Shown here: piece after piece, positions 45,845 to 56,960 of the stretch
Layout of the letters: the number at the start of each line of letters is the position of its first letter
How positions within the stretch are numbered: the first letter of the stretch is position 1
From: Selaginella moellendorffii
Lineage: Eukaryota; Streptophyta; Lycopodiopsida; Selaginellales; Selaginellaceae
Length of the DNA stretch: 64,000 bases
Direction: 5' to 3'
Assembly (NCBI RefSeq): GCF_000143415.4
Contig: NW_003314270.1
Coordinates: 680,453-744,452 of the forward strand
Notes under the pieces: generated by a model
Database searches by the model: none
The model's input: only the letters and a program-made list of their open reading frames with translations
What the model was told of the DNA's origin: nothing
Made by a program: the position numbers and the translations under genes

Positions 45845-46975
45845 AGATGCTTTCTGCTTGCGTTCGTGCGAAGTACATGGAAAAACGATTAGAAGCTAGA
45901 CAGTTCTTTGAGGAAGGTATGTATTTTTGTTTTTCTTGTTGATTTCGATCTGTCTGATTTTACCTTTCTGTTTGTGGCGATAGGACCCAAGTTACTACGT
46001 GCTTAAGGAGGACGAGTCTCCTTGCATTTTTGGCCCGATTGAGAAGCAGTGATGGTCATATGTTTGTGCAAAGCAGCTTATTGAGCGTGTGATCTATGGT
46101 AAGCAAAGTTTCTGTTTGAAAGGAACTAAGTATGTGGGTGTGGTGTTTTATAATCTAGGGAGCAGAGAACGGCCTTCAATTCACAATCGTTCAACTGGAT
46201 TGGGCCACAGATGGATTTTATTCCCGGGATCGATGGGCCAAGCGAAGGCATACAAAGAGTTTTGGCTTGCTTCAGTACAATATGCAAGCCACCACATTTC
46301 TGTGGAGTCTAGCTGTTGGTGTTCTTTTTATGTGACGAATTACTTTATTACTTCCATGTAGAACTTGCTCAAGAGCGAGCCTATGAAGCTTGTCGATGGT
46401 GGACAATCACAACGGACGTTCGTGTACGTCAAGGATGCCATTGACACGGTGATGCGTATGGTGGTAAGTCTCTATGATGTTGGAATAAATCCAAATGTAG
46501 TCTAATCAGTTGGAACCACGACAAGAAAATCCACAACAAGAAAATGGTTACATGGGCAACCCAAACAACGAAGTGACAGTTAGAGAACTTAAGTGTTGTT
46601 TTGAAAACTTTCTTTCAGTTTCCCAGGCTTTATCTTCGTACTTCTTATTGGTGCCACACAGGTGTAAGTGGCAGACCGCAGCTGGATGAGCCCACAATCG
46701 ACATGAGCTCGAAAGAGTTTTACGGGGAGGGATATGATGACAGCGACAAGCGCATTCCAGACATGACGATCATCAAGAAACAACTGGGTAAGAGCCACGA
46801 TCGAGTGTTCTGGCTTTGTTCTAGTTTCCTTCGACCAATCGTGTCTAAACATCTCTCCCTCTCTCTCTCTTTGCTGTTTGCTCCAGAGTGGGAACCCTTG
46901 TTTGATCTCTTGGAATCGACACTGACTTATCAGCACAAGACTTATGCCCGAGCAATGCAGAAACCAGCAGCGAGT
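45845..46975 (+). pseudogene. AXS: Broken UDP-apiose/UDP-xylose synthase copy
   Basis: Pieces follow plant AXS in order: CEVHGKTIRS (about 45868), DPSYYVLKEDESPCIFGPIE then KQ*WSYVCAKQLIERVIY (about 45983-46096), ENGLQFTIV, a frame break that removes the expected RPF, then NWIGPQMDFIPGIDGPSEGI, LLKSEPMKLVDGGQSQRTFV, YVKDAIDTVMRMV, GNPNNEVTVREL, DEPTIDMSSKEFYGEGYDDS, KRIPDMTIIKKQLG and EWEPLFDLLESTLTYQHKTY. AXS makes UDP-apiose for pectin RG-II. The TGA inside KQ*WSY, the frameshift, and the lack of the N-terminal NAD-binding part mark this as a pseudogene. Introns are retained, so it is a DNA-level duplicate. Confidence 0.85.
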
Positions 46976-47899
46976 GGCACAAGCAGCAGAAGTGAGCAGT
47001 GCAAGCGAGGACAAGAAGCTGGAGTGAAACACTGGATTTTTCAACGTGGCGACTGTGCTTTTGTTGTTGCAGAACAACGGAGTCGTTTGTGACTGTGCTT
47101 GCTTCAGCTCAACCAGCATTCATCGCAGCCAAACTATCTCTTCTGTTTCTGCCGATGCCACTGTGTACTCTGCTTCAGCAATCTATCAAGGTTTATGCCT
47201 ATACACCACCGAAATTACATTTTTTATTCTCCCAGCTGGAAGAACTGGCGATCAACAGATGCCTTGATGACAATGCTACCATGTGCAATATCAGGACCGA
47301 CCTTTAAAATTGCCAGCTCAGCTCTCTCCAATCCTCAAAATGAGGCAAGTGAGCTGACAAAGTTGATAGGAAAGTATTGTTTGCCTAGCTTCAGCTTAAC
47401 GTGTCAAGAACAAGAAACAAGAAACTTGTATATATCACCGACAAAACCTTTAACAAGCTTCAGCTCAACGTGTCAGTATAGACTAAGTTAATATCGTCAT
47501 CTGTTCCCATCCTTGCCTTTTCCGGGAGCCCTGGATCAAGAGATTGACGAGAAAGACGCAGCTATGGAAATTGCCTGACGCAAAGGACTTGTCACAGCCG
47601 TTCGAACATGGAGGAGTTATAACAGCGAGAGATGTGGCAGCAGCATTCAAGGCACAAAAGTGGCATCTGGTTGGTTCGGACGAGCAGGAGTCAAGTATCA
47701 CATGCCGTGGAAGTAACTCCAGCAAGCTCAAACAAAACTTTGTGGGTTGTACACGAATCAGACAAACTTAGTGCTGAACTCACGGCGCTGTTTCTCGAAT
47801 CTCATACCGCCAAAAAATCTCATAAAAAAGTTTATAAAGGAAAAGATATTGGTTTGAGTATAAAAGAACGAGGTCGGCTTGGCATGTTTAGGGTTTGAC
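46976..47899. other. Spacer between AXS relic and F-box ORF
   Basis: Several short frames; none recognised. It includes the second copy of the ggaaagtattgtttgcctagcttca stretch at about 47370. Confidence 0.4.
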
Positions 47900-48805
47900 A
47901 TGTTGCCAGACGACTTATTGAAGGAAATTATTTCAAGGGCTAGTGTTGTAAGGCTTGATGATCTAGGTACTTCGGCAATTGGCAAAGGGGGTTCTTCTGG
48001 AGAAGTCGAAGATCAGTCAAAAGACCAATCCTTTCAGAGGATGATAAAGCTTCCATGTCAGATATTAGGGCAGGCAGCAGTTCCATGCCCTACTGGAGAT
48101 CATAGCGACGAGTGGGAAGTTATGTGTTGCATGGAGGGGTTTGTGATAACGTATTGTAGAAAGCTTGGAGAAGCTCACTTGTTTAACCTTTCAAATGGAA
48201 CTAGTCATCCCATCACTTGGCTCACCAACTTTATGAACAATCTACAAATGGTGTACCTCAGAAATAATATCTACGTTGCTGCTGATTTCAAGTTGCAAAA
48301 ATATAACCCGCGGTTGGACAAATGGAGTTTGCAACAAAGACTTCCTTTAGGTTGCGAGTTGGAGAGGTTGTTTGTGTTGCAGGATGGGATTGTTGGGGTT
48401 TTTAAACGCGAAAGTTTTCCATGCGGAATTAAAACAGTAAAGCTAGAGTGGAGGTTTCTAGATTTGGACTACAAGGGTGTTAACAAGAAAGGGTGGAGGC
48501 CACCGTTTGCGACGGACGTTATTGAAGATGGTGTGATCCCGGGTATAACAACTTTAAACAACGTTGTGCTAGTAATGGTGAAGTGGTTCCGTGACACCAA
48601 CACGAATTGGCTCTTCTTTTGGAATGACAATGAATCTGATTGGGAATTTTTGGATGGAAAGCTGGAAGGCAATCCAGTAACCAAATTGGTTGCGGTTGGA
48701 GAGAATGAGCTTTATGCATATACTTCTCCAGGAGATTTGGTCTCAAAAATCAAAATACATTGGGATAAGAATGGCCATGTATCTAGTGTGGATTGGGAGA
48801 GTTAG
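47900..48805 (+). CDS. F-box/propeller-like protein with shortened F-box
   Basis: A 301-aa intronless ORF from ATG 47900 (MLPDDLLKEIISRASVVRLD). The opening matches an F-box helix (LPDDLLKEIxSR), but the conserved L-R-x-V-C-K-x-W half is missing. The sequence runs instead into TSAIGKGGSSGEVEDQSKDQ. The rest resembles plant F-box-associated propellers: HLFNLSNGTSHPITWLTNF, YVAADFKLQKYNPRLDKWSL and WNDNESDWEFLDGKLEGN. Intact relatives would be SCF ubiquitin-ligase adaptors; with half an F-box, SKP1 binding is doubtful. It may be a truncated member of a large recently expanded family. Confidence 0.65.
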   Translation: MLPDDLLKEIISRASVVRLDDLGTSAIGKGGSSGEVEDQSKDQSFQRMIKLPCQILGQAAVPCPTGDHSDEWEVMCCMEGFVITYCRKLGEAHLFNLSNGTSHPITWLTNFMNNLQMVYLRNNIYVAADFKLQKYNPRLDKWSLQQRLPLGCELERLFVLQDGIVGVFKRESFPCGIKTVKLEWRFLDLDYKGVNKKGWRPPFATDVIEDGVIPGITTLNNVVLVMVKWFRDTNTNWLFFWNDNESDWEFLDGKLEGNPVTKLVAVGENELYAYTSPGDLVSKIKIHWDKNGHVSSVDWES

Positions 48806-49950
48806 AGACTTGGTCTCAAAAATGTTAATGGCGACAGTAGAAAATAAATGAATGAATAAAGAGAAATTTCATACCACGCCAGGTGCAGGCTGTGAAAGTG
48901 CACACAGCTCAACATTGTTATCGAAAGTGAGAAAGGCCAAGGCAGATTTCTTATGCTATTCCATTGAGGTTCGAAAGCCATTCGAAATCACTTGCTCAGG
49001 CTGTAGTTTTCCTTGTTGTGGTGCAGAGCTCTTCTCAATGGCGTCGACTCTTATCCATGCTATGTCATTCACTGCCAGGTTTTTGAATGACTGGAGTTGC
49101 GGAAGAACCCTGTAGAGCTAGACAGGCTCATTTAGACACGGGATTTATGGAGCCTGGTTTCGAAGGGGAGAGAGCTATGCAGCTGCCTTGCTCCACATCG
49201 CTGTAACTCTTGTAAGTAAAACGAAGTTGAGACAGTTGTTGTTGGGATTAACAGCGACGTAAGAGACCTTTATGTTTGGATAGATCGTGGACAAAAATGA
49301 CGTACACCTTGAGCCAAACTCTGCTCGTTTTATGCTTATGCCTTCATAAGATGGGCCAAGCTCATGGATGATCCTGCACCAAAATGGTTTTAGTGCAATG
49401 GGAAAGCCTCTGGGAGTAACATTTTGCACAAACGAAAAGATAGACTCAGCTTGCAAGCCATACCGACGGTACTGGAGTTCAATTCCATGTCATCAGCTTC
49501 TGGTTATACGTACTTTTCCCGCTCCTAGAAAGACATGAAAATAAAAAAATATCGCAATGGTGAGAATCCTGGCATTTGCTGTATATGTGGTATCATAACA
49601 GTGAAGAAGGCACCAATCTAAACCACACTCTGGGAAGATCCCCGGTGTGGATCACGACACTTAGTACTGTTTGTCCCATTTGAATTCCAAGAGACAACGC
49701 CAGCCTAGTGTCGACATCAGGCCCGACATGAAAATCTTTCAAGTCTTCGTTGTCCGGGCTGATCACCTTTCCCGAGATTCCACCTGGGAACAACAGGACC
49801 GAATGTCATCTGGTGTTTGTCAGAAAAGAAAAACATAGATAGGGTCACTCACTTGGTCGTCGTGGATTTGTAGTAACGGAGAATAATGACTGGCTGGAAC
49901 TCCCCATCAGAGCTTAGGAGAGGCACACAAAATGAAGAATGCTCTACCTC
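48806..49950. other. Unassigned minus-strand coding-like pieces
   Basis: Minus-strand frames at 49175-49456 (YPNIKVSYVAVNPNNNCLNF) and 49593-49793 (VDTRLALSLGIQMGQTVLSV) look like decayed exons of one gene, but I do not recognise the family. Confidence 0.3.
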
Positions 49951-49954
49951 GTCG

Positions 49955-50477
49955 TTGCGCCAACGGACTTGAATCAGCTTACATAGCCCAGGCTCGATCA
50001 TCCTCGTGGAAACATGGTAGTGGTGGCCATTCAGTCATCAAGATGTTGTCTCTCATGGCCTGGAAAATCTTCATCGCCTCCTCAATCTTCCCTTGCTTGC
50101 CCATACCCGTGCAGCAAACACGAGAAAGTGCGCATAACCTCGGCCTTGACCATGCGCCTACACTGCACAATTAGACACGGGTTCACTCGGAAGCCAGGAA
50201 GAAAAGCAAAAGTGCTGGAAACGTAAGAAACTCATCGTGACGACATTGGGCTCCAGGTCCTGCTTCTTCAATTTTGAGAAGAACACCCGAGCTTCCTCCC
50301 TATGACACGGAGGCAACGCTGGCCTTGACGCCTCGAAGATACATCTCCTTGAGCTTTGTAATGCATCAAGATATTGTAGGTGACAGAAATCCACTTCTTC
50401 CTGTCCCGGTAACAAATCCAGCTTGCCTGAAATGGATGCTCACAGTTTGCAAGAGTAAGATGAACGCAGCAACGCAC
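49955..50477 (-). pseudogene. Pentatricopeptide repeat (PPR) relic, minus strand
   Basis: Minus-strand pieces show degenerate 35-residue PPR units: ISVTYNILMHYKAQGDV (about 50400), EARVFFSKLKKQDLEPNVVT (about 50260) and GKIEEAMKIFQAMRDNI (about 50070). Frames change between them and stops occur. PPR proteins bind organellar RNA; this fragment is too broken to work. Confidence 0.65.
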
Positions 50478-52150
50478 CTAAAGCAAGACAGATTCGCAAG
50501 TATGGGTCGAGATGAAACCAGTTTTGGATCCAAGACTATCGTCATCGTCTGGACGGACCATCTAGTGCCGAATTCGGATCGCTACAACCTGCTGCGGCGC
50601 TCCTTACGCTCATCCAGCTGGTGTTTGTCGGCACGAGAGCACTGTATTCTGAGGTAAGGATCAGCGTGTACTACTCCTTGACGCAAAGCAGCTGGACATA
50701 GCTTGCTATCGTCAAGCTATCACTGGCGATCTACTTTGTTGCTAGGGTTTGGTCCGGAGTGATCGAGAACGCGGCAATCGATCTTGCCGCCCAGTCCGGC
50801 GAGAAACACATCGTTTTGCTCTTTATTTTATGTCTTCTCGTGCGTGCTTGTGCACTAATATCTTTGTCGGGATGCTGCCAGTGTTTTATTCTTTGACTCC
50901 AGACTACAGTCCACATGAGCATGGACATTGACAAGGTCAGTAAGTCATTCTCAATCAGGCATCGTTCTCCTATTGTTTCTAGCACAATATATCTCGTTTC
51001 ACATACACGATTCAATTGTATGGTTAGCGTGGATATCTGCTCGGAACGTACTGCTCCCTAGGACGAGGAAAACCTTTTCCAAATGATCTTGGTAAGACAT
51101 CCTTCCGTAGAGATTTAAGTTAGCGTTCATTTTCGACAAGCAGGGGTGTCATACTCCTCAAAGTGAACACTCTAGCTTCTTCCAGATGCAGAGAGTACGT
51201 ATTTCCAGCAAATAGTATGCCCCGGAGGTTCTGTGTAACATTCAATTTTCAATGTTCTTTCTCGGAAGTCGTTTTACGCGCCATGCCTAAAGCTGGTGCG
51301 TTTTGCAGTCAAACCAGGAATCGGCGGTTTTCTGGGTGTTGCGAAAGACACCTGCGATACAAGCCAAGGTCTGGTTTTTGTTCACTGCAGTTACTTGCTT
51401 GTTTCTAACTGCAGCAATCCATTCCCGCGCAAAGTCAGGCTGCGGAAGCTTTCAACTTGCCAGTCTTCTACAATGGCTGAGTTTGGCCTTCCTAAAACGT
51501 TTATCCAGGTAAAGTCGTGTCATTGCTTTTGTGATTATAGGCAGCCAAAGTATGCTGACTAAAACACCAGGCAGGAACATATATATTGTGGAATTATGAA
51601 GTGCAAAGATATAAGCTCAGCGAGTTTCTCCTTTTGATTCCTATGACCACAGCGTTTGCCTCAAGCCCGCTGGTACAGAGTTCTGCAGTTTGCTTGATGG
51701 CCGCAAACAGTTGCTTACAGTAGCAATTGAGACCGGAAGGCATCGAGCGTCTCCCTGCTGGAGCTTTTGTGGTGAGTGTATATCTCTTTGTTGTTCAGAA
51801 TGAATTGGGATACTCTTTATTTCAGGTCGATTCTGGCGGTTGCGATCACTAGAAGCTGATGCATCACATGGACCGTGAGTATGACCATGACCGGCAGGCC
51901 TTGATGCCATCGGATTTTCATCTCCGTTTTTCCAGTTTTTGAGTGACAGATGCAGACTTTGTGCAGAATGTGACTCCCAGGTATGGAACCAAGGCCCCCC
52001 GTTTCGAACTTTCACTGAGCTGGTACTAATTCATATCACTTACCGGTGGGCTGGGTCACAGTTTACGCTCGGAGAAGGCATAGCGTTACAATCCGCCAGG
52101 GTAAGGAGCATGCTCATTTGTGCGTAGATGTGACGTTCGGCCTCTTTTTC
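50478..52150. other. Spacer with short unassigned frames
   Basis: Open frames around 51163-51562 (for example VKPGIGGFLGVAKDTCDTSQ) and 51641-52015 are without recognisable domains. Probably decayed gene fragments. Confidence 0.3.
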
Positions 52151-52172
52151 ACAGGAGTCGAAAGCTCCTGGA

Positions 52173-52718
52173 ATGGACTGGGGAGATCTTTGCAAAACGA
52201 TTACCATGTTGCGACGTTCTGCATGGCTATCTCGAGAAGCTGCTTTAGGAGACATCACCGCGGTTTGTCCCTTCAAGCTCTTCCGGACGATGCAGCACGA
52301 AGGCGTCCGGCCCGACAAAGTCACCTTTCTGCTCGACGTCTGCAACAGGAGCTCGTTATCTCCGCTGGGCTTCCTCCAGAGGCGCTGCTCCAAGTATTTG
52401 CCAGGAACGGGGACAAAGATGCTTACGCTCAGACCAGGAGGCCGGGATGAACCAGGAAGGCGTCAAGACCGGCGTCTCTTCGATAGTTGTGCGAGCCTTT
52501 GCGAGCAGGGAGTCCGGGCTCACGAGGCGAGGAATTCACCTCTTTCGGGAACACTCCGTGGGAGAATGGCGGCTTCGACAGGATGCAGGAGAAGAATCTA
52601 TCAACGCACCGAAATGGCCAGTCTGGAGGACGCCAAGCTCGTTCCTTCGAGCTGTGAGACGTTTAAGCCATTCTCGACGTTTAAGCCATTCTTGTTAATT
52701 TACATTGTGGTTAATTAA
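52173..52718 (+). pseudogene. PPR relic, plus strand
   Basis: The frame contains one good PPR unit, FKLFRTMQHEGVRPDKVTFL. The following sequence becomes Arg-rich and unlike PPRs, which indicates frame loss. It is opposite in orientation to the PPR relic at 50 kb. Confidence 0.5.
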
Positions 52719-52793
52719 TATATATATCGAGACGTTGAATTACAAGATTGGGGTTTATGTTTGATTGAGAGAGAGGCGAGAGAGAGAAGCGCG

Positions 52794-53227
52794 ATGCGAG
52801 TGATTCATATTGTTGTGTTCGTGGCTGTTCTCTCGTTTGTCCCACTGATCTTCACGGGAATGTGGATGGGTACCGACAGTGACGATGAGGCGGAGGAGAG
52901 CTGGCACAATTTCGTGTTTCTTCCCCGTGCTCCAAATGCCAAGGAGAAGAAGTTTCGGGATCCGCAATCTCTGATAAACCGCCTCTACAAGCGTAAGTGC
53001 TCCATTCCGATCATTTCAAACATTTCTTTAATCTTTCTTTCTTTGCAGCTCAGCCACCGCTTTGGCACCCCCATCGCAGGATCTACAAAGGTTCTTTCAT
53101 GTCCCTCTCTTTCTTTCTTTCTTTCTTTCAATCCCTGTGTGTTACAGTGCTGCCGGGGCCGCCTCCACCGCCGCCGTTGCCGCCTCCTCCATCACCGCCG
53201 CTGCCAACTCTACTGTTCAGAGGGTGA
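52794..53227 (+). CDS. Small secreted or membrane-anchored proline-rich protein
   Basis: Three exons join in frame with consistent phase-1 junctions: 52794-52992, 53049-53090 and 53148-53227, giving 106 aa. The N-terminus MRVIHIVVFVAVLSFVPLIF is a signal peptide or anchor. An acidic patch (TDSDDEAEE), a basic middle (FRDPQSLINRLYK, WHPHRRIYK) and a proline block (PGPPPPPPLPPPPSPPLPTL) ending FRG follow. No family is recognised; it could be a wall-associated protein or a peptide precursor. An alternative donor (gtgagt at 53225) would splice out the stop and lead to exons further on. Confidence 0.5.
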
Positions 53228-54500
53228 GTAGCAGCTAGGACACCTCCTTTGCCTATCCACACCTGCAAGGAGCGACTGCTTCAGAAGGAACCAATTGGGA
53301 GTCTGTTCAAGGTATTTTACTGCATTTTTTTTGGTGTCTGAGAGTTGCATTTCCAGAAATTCCTGGGCATTGCAATTCACAATGAGAAGATCAAGAAGGA
53401 TCAGTTGAATCAGGGAGTGTTGAAAAATCTGGTATGGTTATATCTTTTCAATGTCATTTCCCACCTAACACTTGGTTTGTAGCATAATCAATAAGCTTTC
53501 ATTTCATTTTATTCCTTTTAAAAATTTAATTGTTTTTTTTTTAAAGCTTCAACATGCTTCTGGATGCATCGACTTCTTTCCAACAAGATTTGCATGCTAC
53601 AGCCACCACTGAGGAGTGTACAGGTGTGTTGCTAGAGCTGGAGAAGCTCATAAACTCCACTTTACCCCCCCCAGTAAGTTTGCTTACGTTTTTCCTTTTT
53701 TCCGGAGGTAACTCTTTTTGTTGGGAGCTCCCCCCTTTTTCTTGTCACCTCCGAGAGTTCGTAATAAAAGATTCATGACTTTTTCCTTGAGGCTGACTCC
53801 TCTTCGGATCTTTGACGAGGCCACTTCTTGGCGCTCACGCTGGTAGCTCTCGCCTGGATAATTTCCAGGACGTGGTGTCAGGTTCTTGTTTGCCTACTGA
53901 CACGCATAGAGTTTCAGTGATAAGAAATGCCAGGTCCAGGTCGGTATGATTTTTTCTAGGCTTGCATTCTGTAACTTCGTTTTTTTGTGATTTGCAGTTC
54001 ATGCACAAGCTGCCGAGGTAAAGCTTGTGAAGAGTTTGTACTTCAGTTATGGGCAAGGTTGGCACAGATTCGATTGACATGCGTACAGGCTAATGCAGCT
54101 CCAGCTAGGTGGACTGCATCGTGATTTGCGGCAGAAGTAGAGAATCAGTTTCACAAGTCTTCTAAATCTGTAGTGACGAGACGTGGATCTCAAGAGTGAG
54201 ATGCAAGTCATCAGGAGCTGATGCACAGATCATCAGATGCTGAGGATAAGTCGACCGTCGTTATGTGCGACAACTGACTGACTCCTGGATTTCAGACAGC
54301 TACTAAGGTACTTCTAAGATTTTGCAGAACTGGACTCTATTGAACGGCCATTTGGGTCCTTTCGCTGTCTCGCAGTCATGATTTAGCTCAGTTGCTGCAG
54401 AACACAATGCAGCAAGTGAAAAGTATTCTGTGCGTGGAGACGACGAAGGTGCTGTGGACGGCTGCAAGTAAGAGCCTGCATCTTTTCTTTTATTTTTCAT
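53228..54500 (+). other. Possible downstream exons of unknown gene
   Basis: Between good splice signals lie ERLLQKEPIGSLFK (about 53270-53311) and KFLGIAIHNEKIKKDQLNQG (about 53357-53432), which join in phase. Similar exon-like pieces appear at 55244 and 55585. They may be parts of one unrecognised gene split by the 335-bp repeats. The rest of the interval is non-coding and includes a dispersed repeat. Confidence 0.3.
53672..53816 (-). repeat. Dispersed repeat, copy 2
   Basis: Reverse complement of 37329-37471 (ttcttgtcacctccgagagt, cttgaggctgactcctc). It lies next to a hAT relic in copy 1 and in gene-like DNA here, so it may be a short non-autonomous element. Confidence 0.8.
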
Positions 54501-54510
54501 GCCTTATGCC

Positions 54511-55185
54511 TTAACGGTCTGTGGCTCGCCCATTAACTTGATCCAACGGTTGGTAGCCATCAAATCGAATCAGGTTCTCTACGAGAACGTGGTTGACAAC
54601 TGCCAGGTTCTCCAAAACCGAGCTGCCAGCTGCTAGGTTCTGGAGAACCAGGCTACCAGCTTCTGGAGATCCCTCTCATCCTCGAATAATATTCTTCCAC
54701 GTGTCTGTTAACAGTCTCGCCACAGCCTATTAAGGCTGTTCCCGGGCACGGGCTTGCTCGTTCCCTCCAGAACGCGCTTGCCGGGCTAACGCCCGGCACG
54801 CCCATTCTAGGCAGGAACGTGCTCACCCTACCTGGGAACTGCCTCTTAACGGGCTGTGGCTCGCCTGTTAACTTGATCCAACCGTTGGCAACTGTCAAAT
54901 CGAGTCAGGTTCTCTACGAGAACGTGGCTGACAACTGCCAGGTTCTCCAGAACTTAGCTGCCAGCTGCTAGGTTCTAGAGAACCAGGCTACCAGCTGCCA
55001 ATTCTGGAAAACCCTCTCATCCTCGAATAACATTCTTCCACGTGTCCATTAAAGGTCTTGCCACAGCCTGTTAAGGCCATTTCACAGGCACGGGCTCGCT
55101 CGTTCCCTCCAGAACATGCGTGCCAGGCTAACGCTTGGCTCGCCCGTTCTGGGCGGGAACGTGCTTGCCCTACCCAGGAACTCCT
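54511..55185 (+). repeat. Two tandem ~335-bp repeat units
   Basis: Unit 1 begins at 54511 (ttaacggtctgtggctcgcc) and unit 2 at 54846 (ttaacgggctgtggctcgcc), an offset of 335 bp. Shared landmarks include aacttgatccaac.gttgg, caggttctctacgagaacgtgg and cattcttccacgtgtc. Unit 2 breaks off near 55185 (ctacccaggaactcc). Identity is high but not complete. Confidence 0.85.
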
Positions 55186-55794
55186 TCTTTGTTTCAGAAG
55201 TTTGCATTGCCGAGCTTCTTTCAACTGGTTGACATTTCTAACAGTTCCTAGCTCTGGCGAACCTTCACAGCTTTTCTTTCAAGCCGGAAGACAGTGCCAA
55301 GCTCAAAAGGTTTGTTGTGGATAATTTGATTGCTTACTTTGACTGTTTGAATGCTTCCAAAACCGTTATGGAAGATTTTGTTCATGTTAGCGACCTTTTG
55401 ATAGTTTTTGGAACATTGGTCTGTCAAGGGAGTTTTTCAAACCTGTGGCCAGGCCTGAGATACATTTGTCGCACGTGGTATATGTCAAGCAGTAAACTGT
55501 TTCTTCTCTGGGCGCCACTCATTTACATTTTGTAATTAGATGAGTTGAAAGAAATGTACGAAACTTTAATCCTTTGTGTCTCAGATTGCATCATTGGAGA
55601 TTCGAAAGCTGCTTTACCAATCAGCACCTGTACTCAGATTGAAAGTAAAAGGCTGACTGACCAACTTGTGGAATATTTGTGGCAGGTCTTGATGTGTTTC
55701 CCTGGTGAGCTTAAAGCCAGGAGCATGAGACGGATTATAGAGGTTTCTAACCGAATGTGCTTTTTGCAGATGGAATGTAATCCATATGACCTGG
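55186..55794 (+). other. Exon-like pieces between repeat copies
   Basis: Plausible exons read FLALANLHSFSFKPEDSAKL (about 55244-55316, with flanking ag and gt) and SLEIRKLLYQSAPVLRLKVK (about 55590-55650). They may belong with the pieces near 53.3 kb. No family is recognised. Confidence 0.3.
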
Positions 55795-56056
55795 GGAGTT
55801 CCCGGGTAGGGCGAGCCGGGCATTAGCCTGGCAAGTGCGTTCGGGAGGGAACGAGCGAGGCCATGCCCAAGGAACGGCCTTAATGGGCTGTGGCAAGACT
55901 GTCAAACAGACACATGGAATAACGTTATTGGTGGCTGGCAGCTAGGTTCTGGAGAACCTGGCAGTTGTCAGCCACGTTCTCACAGAGAACCTGACTTGAT
56001 CCGACGGCTGCCAACGGTTGGATCAAGTTAATAGGCAAGCCACAGCCCGTTAAGAG
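55795..56056 (-). repeat. Inverted third copy of the ~335-bp repeat
   Basis: The reverse complement of the 54.5-55.2 kb units, ending caagccacagcccgttaa at about 56056. It is shorter by about 70 bp through internal loss. Confidence 0.8.
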
Positions 56057-56279
56057 GTTTTAGCAATGCTAGTAAGAAAACAAAGGGGAAAAAGGCTTGA
56101 TCTCCAGGGGATGAGAGGAAAGATGAGTGAATGAGTGCTGTGAATTAATATGAAAATAATGAATGGAAATGGGGATTCACAACTCAGATTTCCCCCTTGA
56201 AAGGCTGGTGGTTCTATATACCATTTATTAGCATATGCTAGTAGTTATGATCAAGTCTATGCAGCCTTGGGTTTAGGGT

Positions 56280-56960
56280 TGGAGTTCCTTGAGCCTGGGT
56301 TTTTGGTTGATATAATCTACTCCTCTGACAGAACTAAATGCGAGTATTTCCATTGCTTGTTGCTGCTATTACTCGAGTCGATAGAGGTGGCACTTCTACT
56401 GCAGGATGTGAGTTCATGGTTGGGGACACTGTCTAGTGGATCTGTCCCATCTTCCTGGAGCTTGGCTACTTTGGCCAAGAGGGTGGTATGGTCATCCTCT
56501 AGCTTCTAGTAGTGGGTGTTGATCTCATCGTACTTGAACTTGTAGGTGAGTTCATGAGCTACTGATGGCTGCTTGGAGATGATCTTCCTAATGTCCCGGA
56601 GGTCGGTGCAAATCTACTTCATCTTCTTAAGCTGAGTGTCGAGCCGGTGGTTTAAGGGCTCATAGAACTCCTTCTTGATTGCTCCTTGGGTGTATATGAA
56701 GGAGTCTTGCTTGAGAAGGTCCTATGTGATGTCGGCTGGTGTTGGGAAGTGGTTCGCTTGCTCGTGGTGCATGCATTGATCAAGGGCTTCGAACAACTTG
56801 CAGGTGCAGTAGCTCAGATCGAAGAGTTTATCCTCATACTCCTTCCTGATCTCGTCGTAATCATGGCATACCTAACTCTGTGGCTGAGGCATGGCTGCTG
56901 CTGCTGCTCCTGCTCTGTGATCCTTGTGTTCCTCGCTAGGGTTCACTGTGTTCTTTGGTC
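56280..56960 (-). pseudogene. Decayed coiled-coil ORF, possibly gag-like
   Basis: Minus-strand reading gives HDYDEIRKEYEDKLFDLSYC, TQGAIKKEFYEPLNHRLDTQ, TDLRDIRKIISKQPSVAHEL and LEDDHTTLLAKVAKLQEDGT in one frame, broken by at least three stops. The charged helical pattern resembles retroelement gag or a coiled-coil protein. No zinc knuckle is seen. Confidence 0.4.
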
